Source: Actinomycetota bacterium (GTDB lineage: Bacteria; Actinomycetota; UBA4738; HRBIN12). Taken from it: DNA of 8,444 nucleotides. Position 1 is the stretch's first letter. Each line of letters opens with the position of its first letter. The notes under the pieces are model-generated. The model saw only the letters and a list, made by a program, of their open reading frames with translations. It had not been told where the DNA came from and ran no database searches. Position numbers and translations under genes: made by a program. Positions 1 through 5,278 of the stretch are shown in pieces. The stretch spans positions 1 to 8,444 of the forward strand of contig SIRV01000025.1 of NCBI GenBank assembly GCA_004366195.1, given 5' to 3'.

Positions 1-53
1 TCCAGGGGCTCGGCGGTCACGCGGACGGACAGGCCCTCGCGCACGTCGACCAT
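1..53 (-). CDS. Possible 5' end of a leftward gene, cut by the window edge
   Basis: Reading leftward from an ATG at 51-53, the frame stays open to the window edge and gives MVDVREGLSVRVTAEPL. Only 17 codons are visible, so no family can be assigned. The start is unproven: there is no clear Shine-Dalgarno site, and the bases just before the ATG form TACGAT, which overlaps it and so cannot be its promoter. If real, the gene is divergent from the zincin gene, with a 46-base gap. The opening faintly recalls small hotdog-fold thioesterases, but that is a guess. Confidence 0.35.
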   Translation of the reverse strand, partial: MVDVREGLSVRVTAEPL

Positions 54-87
54 CGTAGCCGCCGGCGGCGCGTGCGGTCCCTGGGGG

Positions 88-93
88 TACGCT
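88..93 (+). promoter_or_regulatory. -10 box of a leaderless promoter for the zincin gene
   Basis: TACGCT fits the actinobacterial TANNNT -10 pattern. Its last T is 7 bases before the A of the ATG at 100, so a transcript starting at the usual distance would begin on the start codon. There is no Shine-Dalgarno site before this ATG, which agrees with leaderless translation. No convincing -35 box is seen. Confidence 0.5.
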
Positions 94-99
94 TCAGGT

Positions 100-1299
100 A
101 TGGAGCCGCGCGAGCCTGCGGAGCGACCCGAAGGGACCGGCCCCTTCGGGCTTCCGGGGGACTTCTGGAACGACGTGCCGCTGTTCCGGGAGATCCAGCG
201 GGTCCTGTTGTCCTCGAGCGGGCCGGTGAACTGGGAACTCGCGCGGCAGGTCGGCATCGCCGCCGCGTCCTGGGGGCGAGAGGACCCGCGCCCGAGCGAG
301 CAGGATCGACACGCCTTCGAGGAGGCCGTCCGCGTCGCCGAGCTCCACGTCGCGACCCTCACCGGGCTCGAGCCCCCGCACGACGTGCCGGTGGTCAAGG
401 CGGTGCGCCGGGCCGAGTGGATCACCGAGAACCTCGAGGGGCTCCGTCGGCTCCTCGAGCCGGCCGCGGCCAAACTCGCGCAGGCCGTGGCGCGGGCCCA
501 GCGGGCCCAGCTCCCGGAGGAGGTGCCGGAGGGCGCCATGCAGCTCCTGGAGCAGCTCTCGCCCCTGCTCCTCGGCGCCCAGGTCGGCACGGTGCTCGGC
601 GCCCTCGCGCAGCAGGTGCTCGGACAGTACGACGTGGCGGTCCCCCGACCGAGCGGGGCGGGCACGCTCCTGTTCGTGGTGCCGAACATCGCGGCCTTCG
701 AGAAGGACTGGTCGCTCGACCCGACCGAGTTCCGGACCTGGGTCGCGCTCCACGAGGTGACCCATCGGTTCGAGTTCGCCCGGCCCTGGGCGCTCCCGCG
801 CTTCCGCGAGCTCCTGGAAGACTTCCTGGACACCCTGGAGCTCGACATCGAGGGGCTCGCCCGGCGTCTCGAGTCGCTCGACCCCTCCGACCCGAACCAG
901 ATGCGGGAGGTCCTGGCCGGGGAGGAGGGCCTGTTCGGCACGGTCCTCGACGCCGAGCAGCGGCTGAAGCTCGGGCGCATCCAGGCCTTCATGGCTGCCG
1001 CCGAGGGCTACGGCGACCACGTGATGCACGCGATCGGACGACGCCTGCTCGCGACCTACCCGAGGATCGAGGAGGCGATGCGGCGCTACCGGGAGACCGA
1101 GCGGGGCGACCCGGTGTTCGAGCGGCTCCTCGGCATCGAGATGAAGCGCGAGCAGTACCGAGCCGGCCGCGCTTTCTGCGACGCCGTGGCCGAGCTCGCC
1201 GGCGAGGAGACGCTCGCCCGCATGTGGGACTCGCCGGAGGCCCTCCCCTCGCTCCCGGAGATCGAGGAGCCGCGCCTGTGGCTCGCCCGGACGGCGTGA
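100..1299 (+). CDS. Zincin-like metalloprotease-family protein (DUF2342 / zincin_2)
   Basis: A 399-residue soluble protein with no signal peptide or membrane segment. It carries the zinc-peptidase motif HEVTH at residues 218-222 (two His ligands and the catalytic Glu219). The later EGYGDHVM stretch (Glu302) is a likely third zinc ligand. The N-terminal PVNWELARQVG stretch near residue 42 and the overall length also match the DUF2342/zincin_2 family. Database names for that family include 'zinc-dependent metalloprotease', 'putative hydrolase' and 'coenzyme F420 biosynthesis associated'. Its substrate is unknown, and no F420 gene is nearby here. The start at 100 is chosen because a -10 box lies at leaderless distance and no Shine-Dalgarno site exists; family-like sequence begins by about residue 17. 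Family assignment is strong; peptidase activity is inferred from the intact HExxH. Confidence 0.88.
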   Translation: MEPREPAERPEGTGPFGLPGDFWNDVPLFREIQRVLLSSSGPVNWELARQVGIAAASWGREDPRPSEQDRHAFEEAVRVAELHVATLTGLEPPHDVPVVKAVRRAEWITENLEGLRRLLEPAAAKLAQAVARAQRAQLPEEVPEGAMQLLEQLSPLLLGAQVGTVLGALAQQVLGQYDVAVPRPSGAGTLLFVVPNIAAFEKDWSLDPTEFRTWVALHEVTHRFEFARPWALPRFRELLEDFLDTLELDIEGLARRLESLDPSDPNQMREVLAGEEGLFGTVLDAEQRLKLGRIQAFMAAAEGYGDHVMHAIGRRLLATYPRIEEAMRRYRETERGDPVFERLLGIEMKREQYRAGRAFCDAVAELAGEETLARMWDSPEALPSLPEIEEPRLWLARTA

Positions 1300-1344
1300 G
1301 GCGCACGGGCCCTCCGGCCGCGCCGCCCGGGCCGGGTCGCCCGC

Positions 1345-1350
1345 TATAGT
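1345..1350 (+). promoter_or_regulatory. -10 box for the two-domain hypothetical gene
   Basis: TATAGT differs from the TATAAT consensus at one base. It is almost the only AT-rich patch in the 60-base gap after the zincin gene. Its last T is 10 bases before the ATG at 1360, predicting a transcript start around 1357-1360 and an almost leaderless mRNA. No Shine-Dalgarno site is present. The gene therefore probably has its own promoter rather than depending on the upstream gene. Confidence 0.55.
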
Positions 1351-1359
1351 TCCGGGTCG

Positions 1360-2142
1360 ATGGCCACCGGAGAGCTGGTCTTCGCGAGCGCGGTCGACCG
1401 CCGGGTCTTCGACGCCCAGGCCGAGCGGGGCCCGGCCGGGATCTACCTCGCCGCCGCCCCGGGGCGCGCGCTGCCCTTCGTCCTGTACCGGGCGTGGAAG
1501 GTCCCGACGGGCGTAGTGACCGAGGAGGTCCGCATCATCGACCCCACGGGGCGCACCGTCTACCGGTGGGGGCCGGCGCCGCGACGGATGCGGGGCTCGA
1601 TGGACCTCACGGTCGAGACCGACGTCGTCGAGGACGCGCGGTTCGAGATCACCGGCACGCACCTCGTCTCGTTCATCCTCGACGACGAGATCGTCGGCGA
1701 GATCGAGGTACCGGTCTACGTCCAGCAGGCCCAGGCGAAGCTGCCGAAGCGGATCGAGGACGGGCTGAAGCGCTCCGACGTGATCTGGGTGGGGGTGGAG
1801 GAAGACGGGCGCCGTCGGACGATCCCGGCGTGGTTCGCCTTCCGCAACGGGAAGATCCTGGTGCTCTCGAAGCGGGAGCGCGGCCCCGAGGAGCAGACGG
1901 TCCCCGGGATCCCCGGTGCCACGGAGCTGGTGGTCATCACGCGCCGGAAGGCCGAGGGCGGGCACACGGCCCTCGCCGAGTTCCCGGCCGCCGTCCGCGT
2001 CCTCGAGGGCGCGGAGTGGGAGGAGGCGGCGAAGGTCCTCGCCGACCGCCGACGGAGCCGCGTCGGGCCCCCGGAGGAGTCGATCGCCCGCTGGCGCGGC
2101 AGCTGCGACATCGCGGAGCTCACGCCGGTCGTCCCGGCGTAG
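1360..2142 (+). CDS. Hypothetical two-domain protein, possible beta-sandwich plus split-barrel (PPOX-like) domain
   Basis: I do not recognise this 260-residue protein by name. Two parts can be seen. Residues 1-121 are strand-rich: a conserved-looking RIIDPTGRTVYRW segment (58-70) and a closing GTHLVSFILDDEIVGEIEVP stretch (99-118) resemble a beta-sandwich with a final pair of strands. After a charged linker (about 122-138), residues 140-235 read like the FMN-binding split barrel of the pyridoxamine-phosphate-oxidase superfamily. There IPAWFAFRNGKILVLS (155-170) matches the 'permitted strand, turn, strand' opening of that fold, and FPAAVRVLEGAEWEEAAKVL (208-227) matches its late strand and helix. 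There is no signal peptide or membrane segment. A short tail (241-260) holds the only Cys. The 3' end faces the DAHP synthase gene with only 6 bases between stop codons. The domain calls are pattern impressions, and flavin binding is not shown. Confidence 0.75.
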   Translation: MATGELVFASAVDRRVFDAQAERGPAGIYLAAAPGRALPFVLYRAWKVPTGVVTEEVRIIDPTGRTVYRWGPAPRRMRGSMDLTVETDVVEDARFEITGTHLVSFILDDEIVGEIEVPVYVQQAQAKLPKRIEDGLKRSDVIWVGVEEDGRRRTIPAWFAFRNGKILVLSKRERGPEEQTVPGIPGATELVVITRRKAEGGHTALAEFPAAVRVLEGAEWEEAAKVLADRRRSRVGPPEESIARWRGSCDIAELTPVVPA

Positions 2143-2148
2143 CCCGGC

Positions 2149-3165
2149 TCACCCAATCGAGCGGCCGAGCACCTCGGCGAGCGCGCGGAGATCCCGGGCG
2201 AGCGCCTGCAGGTCCGCCGGGCGCAACGCCTGCGGTCCGTCGCACAGGGCCTCATCGGGGTTGGGGTGCACGTCGACCATGACGCCGTCGGCCCCGGCCG
2301 CGAGCGCGGCGCGCGCCATCGGCGGCACCAGATCCCGGTGCCCCGTGGCGTGCGACGGATCGACGATCACCGGCAGGTGGCTCTCGCGCTGGGCTACCGC
2401 CATCCCCGCGAGGTCGAGCGTGTTGCGGGTCGCGGTCTCGTAGGTCCGGATCCCCCGCTCGCAGAGCACGATCTCCGAGTTGCCGCGCTGGGCGATGTAC
2501 TCCGCCGCCATCAGCCACTCCTCGATCGTGGCGGCGAACCCCCGCTTGAGCAGGACCGGCTTCGCGGCAGCGCCGACGGCCTTCAGCAGCTCGAAGTTCT
2601 GCATGTTCCGGGTCCCGACCTGCAGGGCGTCGGCCCACTCGGCGACGAGGTCCACGTCGCGCGGGTCGACGACCTCGGTGACGACGGGCAGGCCGGTCTC
2701 CGCGCGACACTCGGCGAGGATCTCCAGGCCCCGCTTGCCGAGCCCCTGGAAGGAGTACGGAGAGGTGCGCGGCTTGAACGCGCCGCCCCGCAGGATCGTC
2801 GCGCCGGCCTCCTTCGCGGCCCGGCACGCCGCGTGCGCCTGCTCCTCGCTCTCCACCGCGCAGGGCCCGGCGATGATGGTGAAGGTCGCGCGCCCGACCT
2901 GGGCGGGGCCGATCCGGACGGTCGTGGGCTCGGGGTGCAGCGAGCGGGCCACCATCTTGTAGGGCTTGCCGACCTGGATGAGCCGGTCCACGCCCGGGAG
3001 GTTGTCGAGGTCGAGCGCGCGGAACAGCGCGGAGTCGCCGACGAGTCCGATGATGGTGTGGACGGTCCCACGCGAGACGAACGCCTCGCCACCCGCCTCG
3101 CGCACCTTCTCGCAGACGCGCTCGACGTCCGCCTCCGTCGCATCCGTCCTCATCACCACGACCAT
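2149..3165 (-). CDS. aroF: 3-deoxy-7-phosphoheptulonate (DAHP) synthase, type I-beta with N-terminal regulatory domain
   Basis: This enzyme joins phosphoenolpyruvate and erythrose 4-phosphate to make DAHP, the first step of the shikimate pathway to aromatic amino acids. The 338 residues align end to end with Thermotoga maritima DAHP synthase. Residues 1-70 form the ferredoxin-like regulatory domain (MVVVMRTDATEADVERV onward), which in that enzyme mediates inhibition by Phe and Tyr. The barrel shows GPCAVES (100-106), GGAFKPRTSPYSFQG (127-141), KRG (207-209), CERGIRTYETATRNTLDL (235-252) and VDPSHATGHRDLV (268-280). Metal ligands are Cys102, His272 and Asp309. The fourth position, Glu298 in Thermotoga, is Asp298 here. 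GGAGGA lies 6 bases before the ATG and fixes the start. Upstream is a Phe/Tyr-rich leader ORF and a terminator hairpin. The symbol aroF is used by convention; aroG or aroA(G) could serve equally. Confidence 0.95.
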   Translation of the reverse strand: MVVVMRTDATEADVERVCEKVREAGGEAFVSRGTVHTIIGLVGDSALFRALDLDNLPGVDRLIQVGKPYKMVARSLHPEPTTVRIGPAQVGRATFTIIAGPCAVESEEQAHAACRAAKEAGATILRGGAFKPRTSPYSFQGLGKRGLEILAECRAETGLPVVTEVVDPRDVDLVAEWADALQVGTRNMQNFELLKAVGAAAKPVLLKRGFAATIEEWLMAAEYIAQRGNSEIVLCERGIRTYETATRNTLDLAGMAVAQRESHLPVIVDPSHATGHRDLVPPMARAALAAGADGVMVDVHPNPDEALCDGPQALRPADLQALARDLRALAEVLGRSIG

Positions 3166-3205
3166 CGCTCGTCCTCCACGCTCGGCGGGTCGGTCCCCGG
3201 GACGG

Positions 3206-3231
3206 AAAACCCCGGGTCCTCGACCCGGGGT
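3206..3231 (-). terminator. Leader terminator (attenuator hairpin) upstream of DAHP synthase
   Basis: On the minus strand CCCCGGGTC (3230-3222), loop GAG, then GACCCGGGG (3218-3210) form a perfect 9-bp stem. TTTT follows at 3209-3206. A3231 can pair with the first U, lengthening the stem. A four-T run right after a GC stem stands out in DNA this GC-rich. It points leftward and lies about 40 bases before the aroF start, after the leader ORF, so it would stop transcription before aroF. Read on the plus strand there is no T tail, so it is not a rightward terminator. Confidence 0.75.
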
Positions 3232-3270
3232 CCCCTTCGCTGCGGCGGCTCAGGCGACTACGCCGGGTCG
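3221..3270 (-). promoter_or_regulatory. Candidate antiterminator pairing for the aroF attenuator
   Basis: On the minus strand CGACCCGG (3270-3263), inside the last Asp-Pro-Ala codons of the leader ORF, is perfectly complementary to CCGGGTCG (3228-3221). The latter covers most of the terminator's 5' arm and the first base of its loop. Forming this 8-bp helix would break the terminator. A ribosome stalled on the Tyr9-Phe10-Phe11 codons (3290-3282) would leave the segment free. One finishing at the TAG (3260-3258) would cover it and let the terminator form. The pairing is seen in the sequence; the regulatory cycle is inferred. Confidence 0.6.
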
Positions 3271-3314
3271 TCCCCGCCGTAGAAGAAGTACCGGCCCGCG
3301 AAGAACCGCCGCAT
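3258..3314 (-). CDS. Phe/Tyr-rich leader peptide of the DAHP synthase attenuator
   Basis: This 18-codon ORF encodes MRRFFAGRYFFYGGDDPA. Four Phe (TTC) and two Tyr (TAC) codons sit within nine residues, with no Trp, His or other amino-acid run. It ends 93 bases before the aroF start, followed by the terminator hairpin. I infer a regulatory peptide whose translation senses charged tRNA-Phe and tRNA-Tyr, the end products that inhibit this type of DAHP synthase. A comparable aromatic-rich leader, called aroR, has been described before aroF in Corynebacterium glutamicum; I recall this from general knowledge and give no symbol here. Ribosome binding is only fair: GGAG lies 3 bases before the ATG, and AGGA lies 10 bases before it. 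An in-frame TAG at 3357-3359 limits any longer version. Confidence 0.72.
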   Translation of the reverse strand: MRRFFAGRYFFYGGDDPA

Positions 3315-3327
3315 CAGCTCCACATCC

Positions 3328-3351
3328 TGCCAGGAGGCGCGCGGCCTGGCA
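3328..3351. repeat. Inverted repeat between the divergent aroF leader and upp
   Basis: TGCCAGG (3328-3334) and CCTGGCA (3345-3351) form a perfect 7-bp dyad with a 10-base GC-rich spacer. It sits just upstream of the upp -10 box (3358-3363) and just upstream of the leader ORF on the other strand. It could be an operator for the divergent pair or a hairpin at the 5' end of the aroF leader RNA. A dyad of this size can arise by chance in GC-rich DNA. Confidence 0.35.
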
Positions 3352-3357
3352 ACCGTC

Positions 3358-3363
3358 TAGGAT
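3358..3363 (+). promoter_or_regulatory. -10 box for upp, near-leaderless
   Basis: TAGGAT fits TANNNT. Its last T is 8 bases before the ATG at 3371, predicting a transcript start at 3370-3371. This promoter also decides the upp start, because the alternative in-frame ATG at 3362 lies inside the -10 box and would not be in the mRNA. No -35 box is recognisable. Confidence 0.5.
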
Positions 3364-3370
3364 GCCGTCG

Positions 3371-3991
3371 ATGTCGATCACGATCGTCGACCATCCCCTC
3401 GCCGAGCACCTGCTCACCTCGCTCCGGGACCGCTCGACGCCGCCGCCGGTGTTCCGCACGCTGGCCAAGCGCCTGGCCCTCGCCCTCGCCCTGGAGGCGA
3501 TCCGCGACCTCCCGACCACCCAGGTCACGGTGGAGACGCCGCTCGAGCGCACGACGGGGCGCGTGCTCGGCGACCTCGTCGCCGTGCCGATCCTGCGGGC
3601 CGGCCTGGGGATGCTCGAGGCCGTCACGGAGCTGTTCCCCGAGGTGGCCGTGGGCTACATCGGGCTCGAGCGGGACGAGGCCTCGCTCCAGCCCCAGTCG
3701 TACTACCGCAAGCTCCCGCCGGTGGACGGGCGGCACGTGCTGGTGCTCGACCCGATGCTCGCCACCGGCGGCTCTGGCTCGGCGGCCTGTGAGGCCGTGA
3801 AGGAGACCGGTTCGCCCGCGACGATCCGGTTCGTCTGCGTCGTCGCGGCGCCGGAGGGCGTCGGACGGCTCCAACGGGACCACCCGGACGTGCCGATCTT
3901 CACCGCCTCCCTCGACCGTGGGCTGGACGACCACGGCTACATCCTGCCGGGGCTCGGGGACTTCGGCGACCGGCTGTTCGGGACCGAGTGA
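3371..3991 (+). CDS. upp: Uracil phosphoribosyltransferase
   Basis: This cytosolic salvage enzyme transfers phosphoribose from PRPP to uracil, giving UMP. The 206 residues match the family length. Family signatures are in order: DHPLAEHLLTSLRDRSTPP (7-25), PILRAGLGM (73-81), the PRPP loop VLDPMLATGGSGSAA (125-139), VVAAPEGVG (157-165), HPDVPIFTASLD (171-182) and the uracil-binding end GYILPGLGDFGDRLFGT (189-205). The last motif is usually GDAGDR; Ala is Phe here. The ATG at 3371 is preferred over 3362 because the -10 box overlaps the latter. The gene is divergent from the aroF leader and lies 120 bases before the nucleoside-binding lipoprotein gene. Uracil freed from imported pyrimidine nucleosides would be a natural substrate. 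Confidence 0.95.
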   Translation: MSITIVDHPLAEHLLTSLRDRSTPPPVFRTLAKRLALALALEAIRDLPTTQVTVETPLERTTGRVLGDLVAVPILRAGLGMLEAVTELFPEVAVGYIGLERDEASLQPQSYYRKLPPVDGRHVLVLDPMLATGGSGSAACEAVKETGSPATIRFVCVVAAPEGVGRLQRDHPDVPIFTASLDRGLDDHGYILPGLGDFGDRLFGTE

Positions 3992-3995
3992 CCAC

Positions 3996-4030
3996 CCGAT
4001 CGGGGTTCCGCAGGCCCGAACCCCGATCGG
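3996..4030. terminator. Perfect 13-bp inverted repeat after upp; terminator and/or operator of the lipoprotein promoter
   Basis: CCGATCGGGGTTC (3996-4008) and GAACCCCGATCGG (4018-4030) are exact inverted copies with a 9-base loop. The left arm begins 4 bases after the upp stop codon. No T run follows, so as a terminator it would be of the tail-less kind often proposed in high-GC actinobacteria. The right arm spans the -35 position of the promoter whose -10 box is at 4042-4047. A repressor or activator site is therefore equally possible. Confidence 0.6.
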
Positions 4031-4041
4031 CGGCGCTTACG

Positions 4042-4047
4042 TATGAT
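4042..4047 (+). promoter_or_regulatory. -10 box of the nucleoside transporter operon
   Basis: TATGAT differs from TATAAT at one base and stands in GC-rich surroundings. It predicts a transcript start near 4054 and a 5' untranslated region of about 58 bases. The -35 position (about 4019-4024) falls in the right arm of the inverted repeat and has no TTGACA-like sequence, which suggests activator dependence or a weak -35. Confidence 0.55.
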
Positions 4048-4054
4048 GCGTCGG

Positions 4055-4090
4055 GAGCGCCGGGGAGCGCCCCGACGCGCGGAGGCGCTC
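4055..4090 (+). other. Predicted stem-loop in the 5' untranslated region of the lipoprotein mRNA
   Basis: GAGCGC (4055-4060) pairs with GCGCTC (4085-4090). Inside it CGGGG (4061-4065) and CCCCG (4070-4074) form a second hairpin with an AGCG loop. The structure would sit at the very 5' end of the predicted mRNA, leaving the purine-rich ribosome site (4097-4111) single-stranded. It could stabilise the mRNA. I see no match to a known riboswitch, and GC-rich RNA folds readily by chance. Confidence 0.35.
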
Positions 4091-4111
4091 GGACGAGAAG
4101 GGGGGAAGGGG

Positions 4112-5215
4112 ATGAGGAAGACCGCACGGCTGTTCGCCCTCGTCGCGGTCCTCGCCCTGGTGGCCGCGGCCTGCGGCGGCGGAGGGGGCGGCGGGGGGAC
4201 CGGGCCGACCGGCGAGACCGGGGGCGGCAAGCCCGGCGAGGGCATCACGATCGGTCTCGTGTACGACATCGGCGGTCGCGGCGACCTGTCCTTCAACGAC
4301 TCGGCGGCTGCCGGCCTCGACCGGGCGGTCGAGGAGTTCGGGATCACGGCCAAGGAGCTCGAGCCGAACCAGGGCGGCACGAACCGCGCCGAGCTGCTCA
4401 GCCTCCTCGCGGAGGAGGGCGCGAACCTGATCATCGGCGTCGGGTTCCTGTTCGCCGAGTCGATCTGCGCGGCCGGCAACCAGTACCCGGACGTGCACTT
4501 CGCCGACGTCGACGGCTTCATCAGCAAGGACACGGCGAACTGCCCCGGAGCCCACGACCTCACGCCCGAGGACAACGTGGCCTCGCTGCTCTTCGCGGAG
4601 GAGCAGGGCTCGTTCCTGGTGGGCGCCGCCGCGGCCCTGAAGTCCGAGACCGGGCACATCGGGTTCATCGGGGGCGTCGACATCGACCTGATCCACAAGT
4701 TCCAGGCCGGGTTCGAGGCCGGCGCGAAGCACATCAACCCCGACATCCAGATCGACGTGAAGTACATCTCCCAGCCGCCGGACTTCAGCGGGTTCAACGA
4801 CCCCGCGAAGGCCAAGGAGATCGCGACGAGCATGTACCAGTCCGGCGCCGACGTGATCTACCACGCGGCGGGCGGCTCCGGGCTCGGCATGTTCCAGGCG
4901 GCCAAGGAGTACGAGGACGCGACCGGGACCCACGTGTGGGGCATCGGCGTGGACTCCGACCAGTACCTCACCGTGCCGGAGGAGCTCCAGCCGTACGTCC
5001 TGACCTCGATGCTGAAGCGGGTCGACGTCGCCGTGTACGAGACGATCAAGGCCGAGGTCGAGGGGAACTTCCAGGGCGGCTACATCACCTTCGACCTGGC
5101 CCGCGACGGGGTCGGCTACTCGACCTCCGGCGGGTTCGTCGACGACATCACCTCCCAGCTCGAGGACCTGAAGCAGCAGATCATCGACGGCACCATCACG
5201 GTCCCGACGAGCTGA
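4112..5215 (+). CDS. BMP-family (PnrA/TmpC-like) nucleoside-binding lipoprotein of an ABC importer
   Basis: This extracytoplasmic binding protein delivers nucleosides to the importer encoded downstream. Of 367 residues, 1-20 form a lipoprotein signal peptide (MRKTARLF, then a hydrophobic core) ending in AAAC, so Cys21 should be lipidated. A Gly-rich linker follows (22-44). The mature domain has family hallmarks: ITIGLVYDIGGRGDLSFNDS (45-64), matching the 'DGG..D.SFN' ligand loop, the HAAGGSGLGMFQAAKE stretch near 251-266, and GIGVDSDQY shortly after. The start at 4112 is chosen over the upstream ATG at 4043 for three reasons: the signal peptide begins there, a strong ribosome site (GGGGGAAGGGG) precedes it, and 4043 lies inside the -10 box. 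Known homologues bind purine and/or pyrimidine nucleosides; the exact ligand cannot be read from sequence. It is 63 bases before the ATPase gene. Confidence 0.93.
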   Translation: MRKTARLFALVAVLALVAAACGGGGGGGGTGPTGETGGGKPGEGITIGLVYDIGGRGDLSFNDSAAAGLDRAVEEFGITAKELEPNQGGTNRAELLSLLAEEGANLIIGVGFLFAESICAAGNQYPDVHFADVDGFISKDTANCPGAHDLTPEDNVASLLFAEEQGSFLVGAAAALKSETGHIGFIGGVDIDLIHKFQAGFEAGAKHINPDIQIDVKYISQPPDFSGFNDPAKAKEIATSMYQSGADVIYHAAGGSGLGMFQAAKEYEDATGTHVWGIGVDSDQYLTVPEELQPYVLTSMLKRVDVAVYETIKAEVEGNFQGGYITFDLARDGVGYSTSGGFVDDITSQLEDLKQQIIDGTITVPTS

Positions 5216-5228
5216 CGTGACGCGCACG

Positions 5229-5263
5229 CGGGGGCCCGAGGCGGTAGCATCCTCGGGCCCCCG
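5229..5263. terminator. Perfect inverted repeat between lipoprotein and ATPase genes, with a -10-like loop
   Basis: CGGGGGCCCGAGG (5229-5241) and CCTCGGGCCCCCG (5251-5263) are exact inverted copies of 13 bases with a 9-base loop, CGGTAGCAT. It starts 13 bases after the lipoprotein stop. No T run follows. It could be a partial terminator, or a 3' stabilising stem that keeps the binding-protein mRNA more abundant than the transporter mRNA, a common pattern in ABC operons. Because it lies within an evident operon, full termination is unlikely unless transcription restarts here. Confidence 0.65.
5245..5250 (+). promoter_or_regulatory. Possible internal -10 box before the ATPase gene
   Basis: TAGCAT fits TANNNT and lies in the loop of the 5229-5263 inverted repeat. 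A transcript from it would start near 5257 and have about 22 bases before the ATG at 5279, including AGGAG at 5270-5274. No -35 box is seen. It may be chance, but it resembles the other -10 boxes in the window. Confidence 0.35.
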
Positions 5264-5278
5264 TCGTCGAGGAGACCG

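Noticed and set aside
1314..1335. CCGGCC / GGCCGG dyad in the gap after the zincin gene as a terminator
   Set aside because: Only 6 bp with a 10-base loop and no T run. Such dyads are frequent by chance in this composition.
94..1965. A 623-codon leftward open frame across the zincin and two-domain genes
   Set aside because: Its translation is an Arg/Gly/Asp-rich composition typical of antisense frames in GC-rich DNA. It has no domain, and the opposite strand carries recognisable proteins.
2143..2148. A terminator between the convergent hypothetical and aroF genes
   Set aside because: Only six bases separate the stop codons, and no hairpin with a T run is visible there. Any terminator would have to lie inside the opposing gene.
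3258..3314. The leader ORF as a chance short frame
   Set aside because: Short frames are common, but the Phe/Tyr clustering, the following terminator with T tail and the overlapping complementary segment together make chance unlikely, so it was kept as a feature.
4043..4111. Upstream in-frame ATG at 4043 as start of the lipoprotein
   Set aside because: It lies within the TATGAT promoter box and would put 23 charged residues before the signal peptide. The ATG at 4112 has a strong ribosome site.
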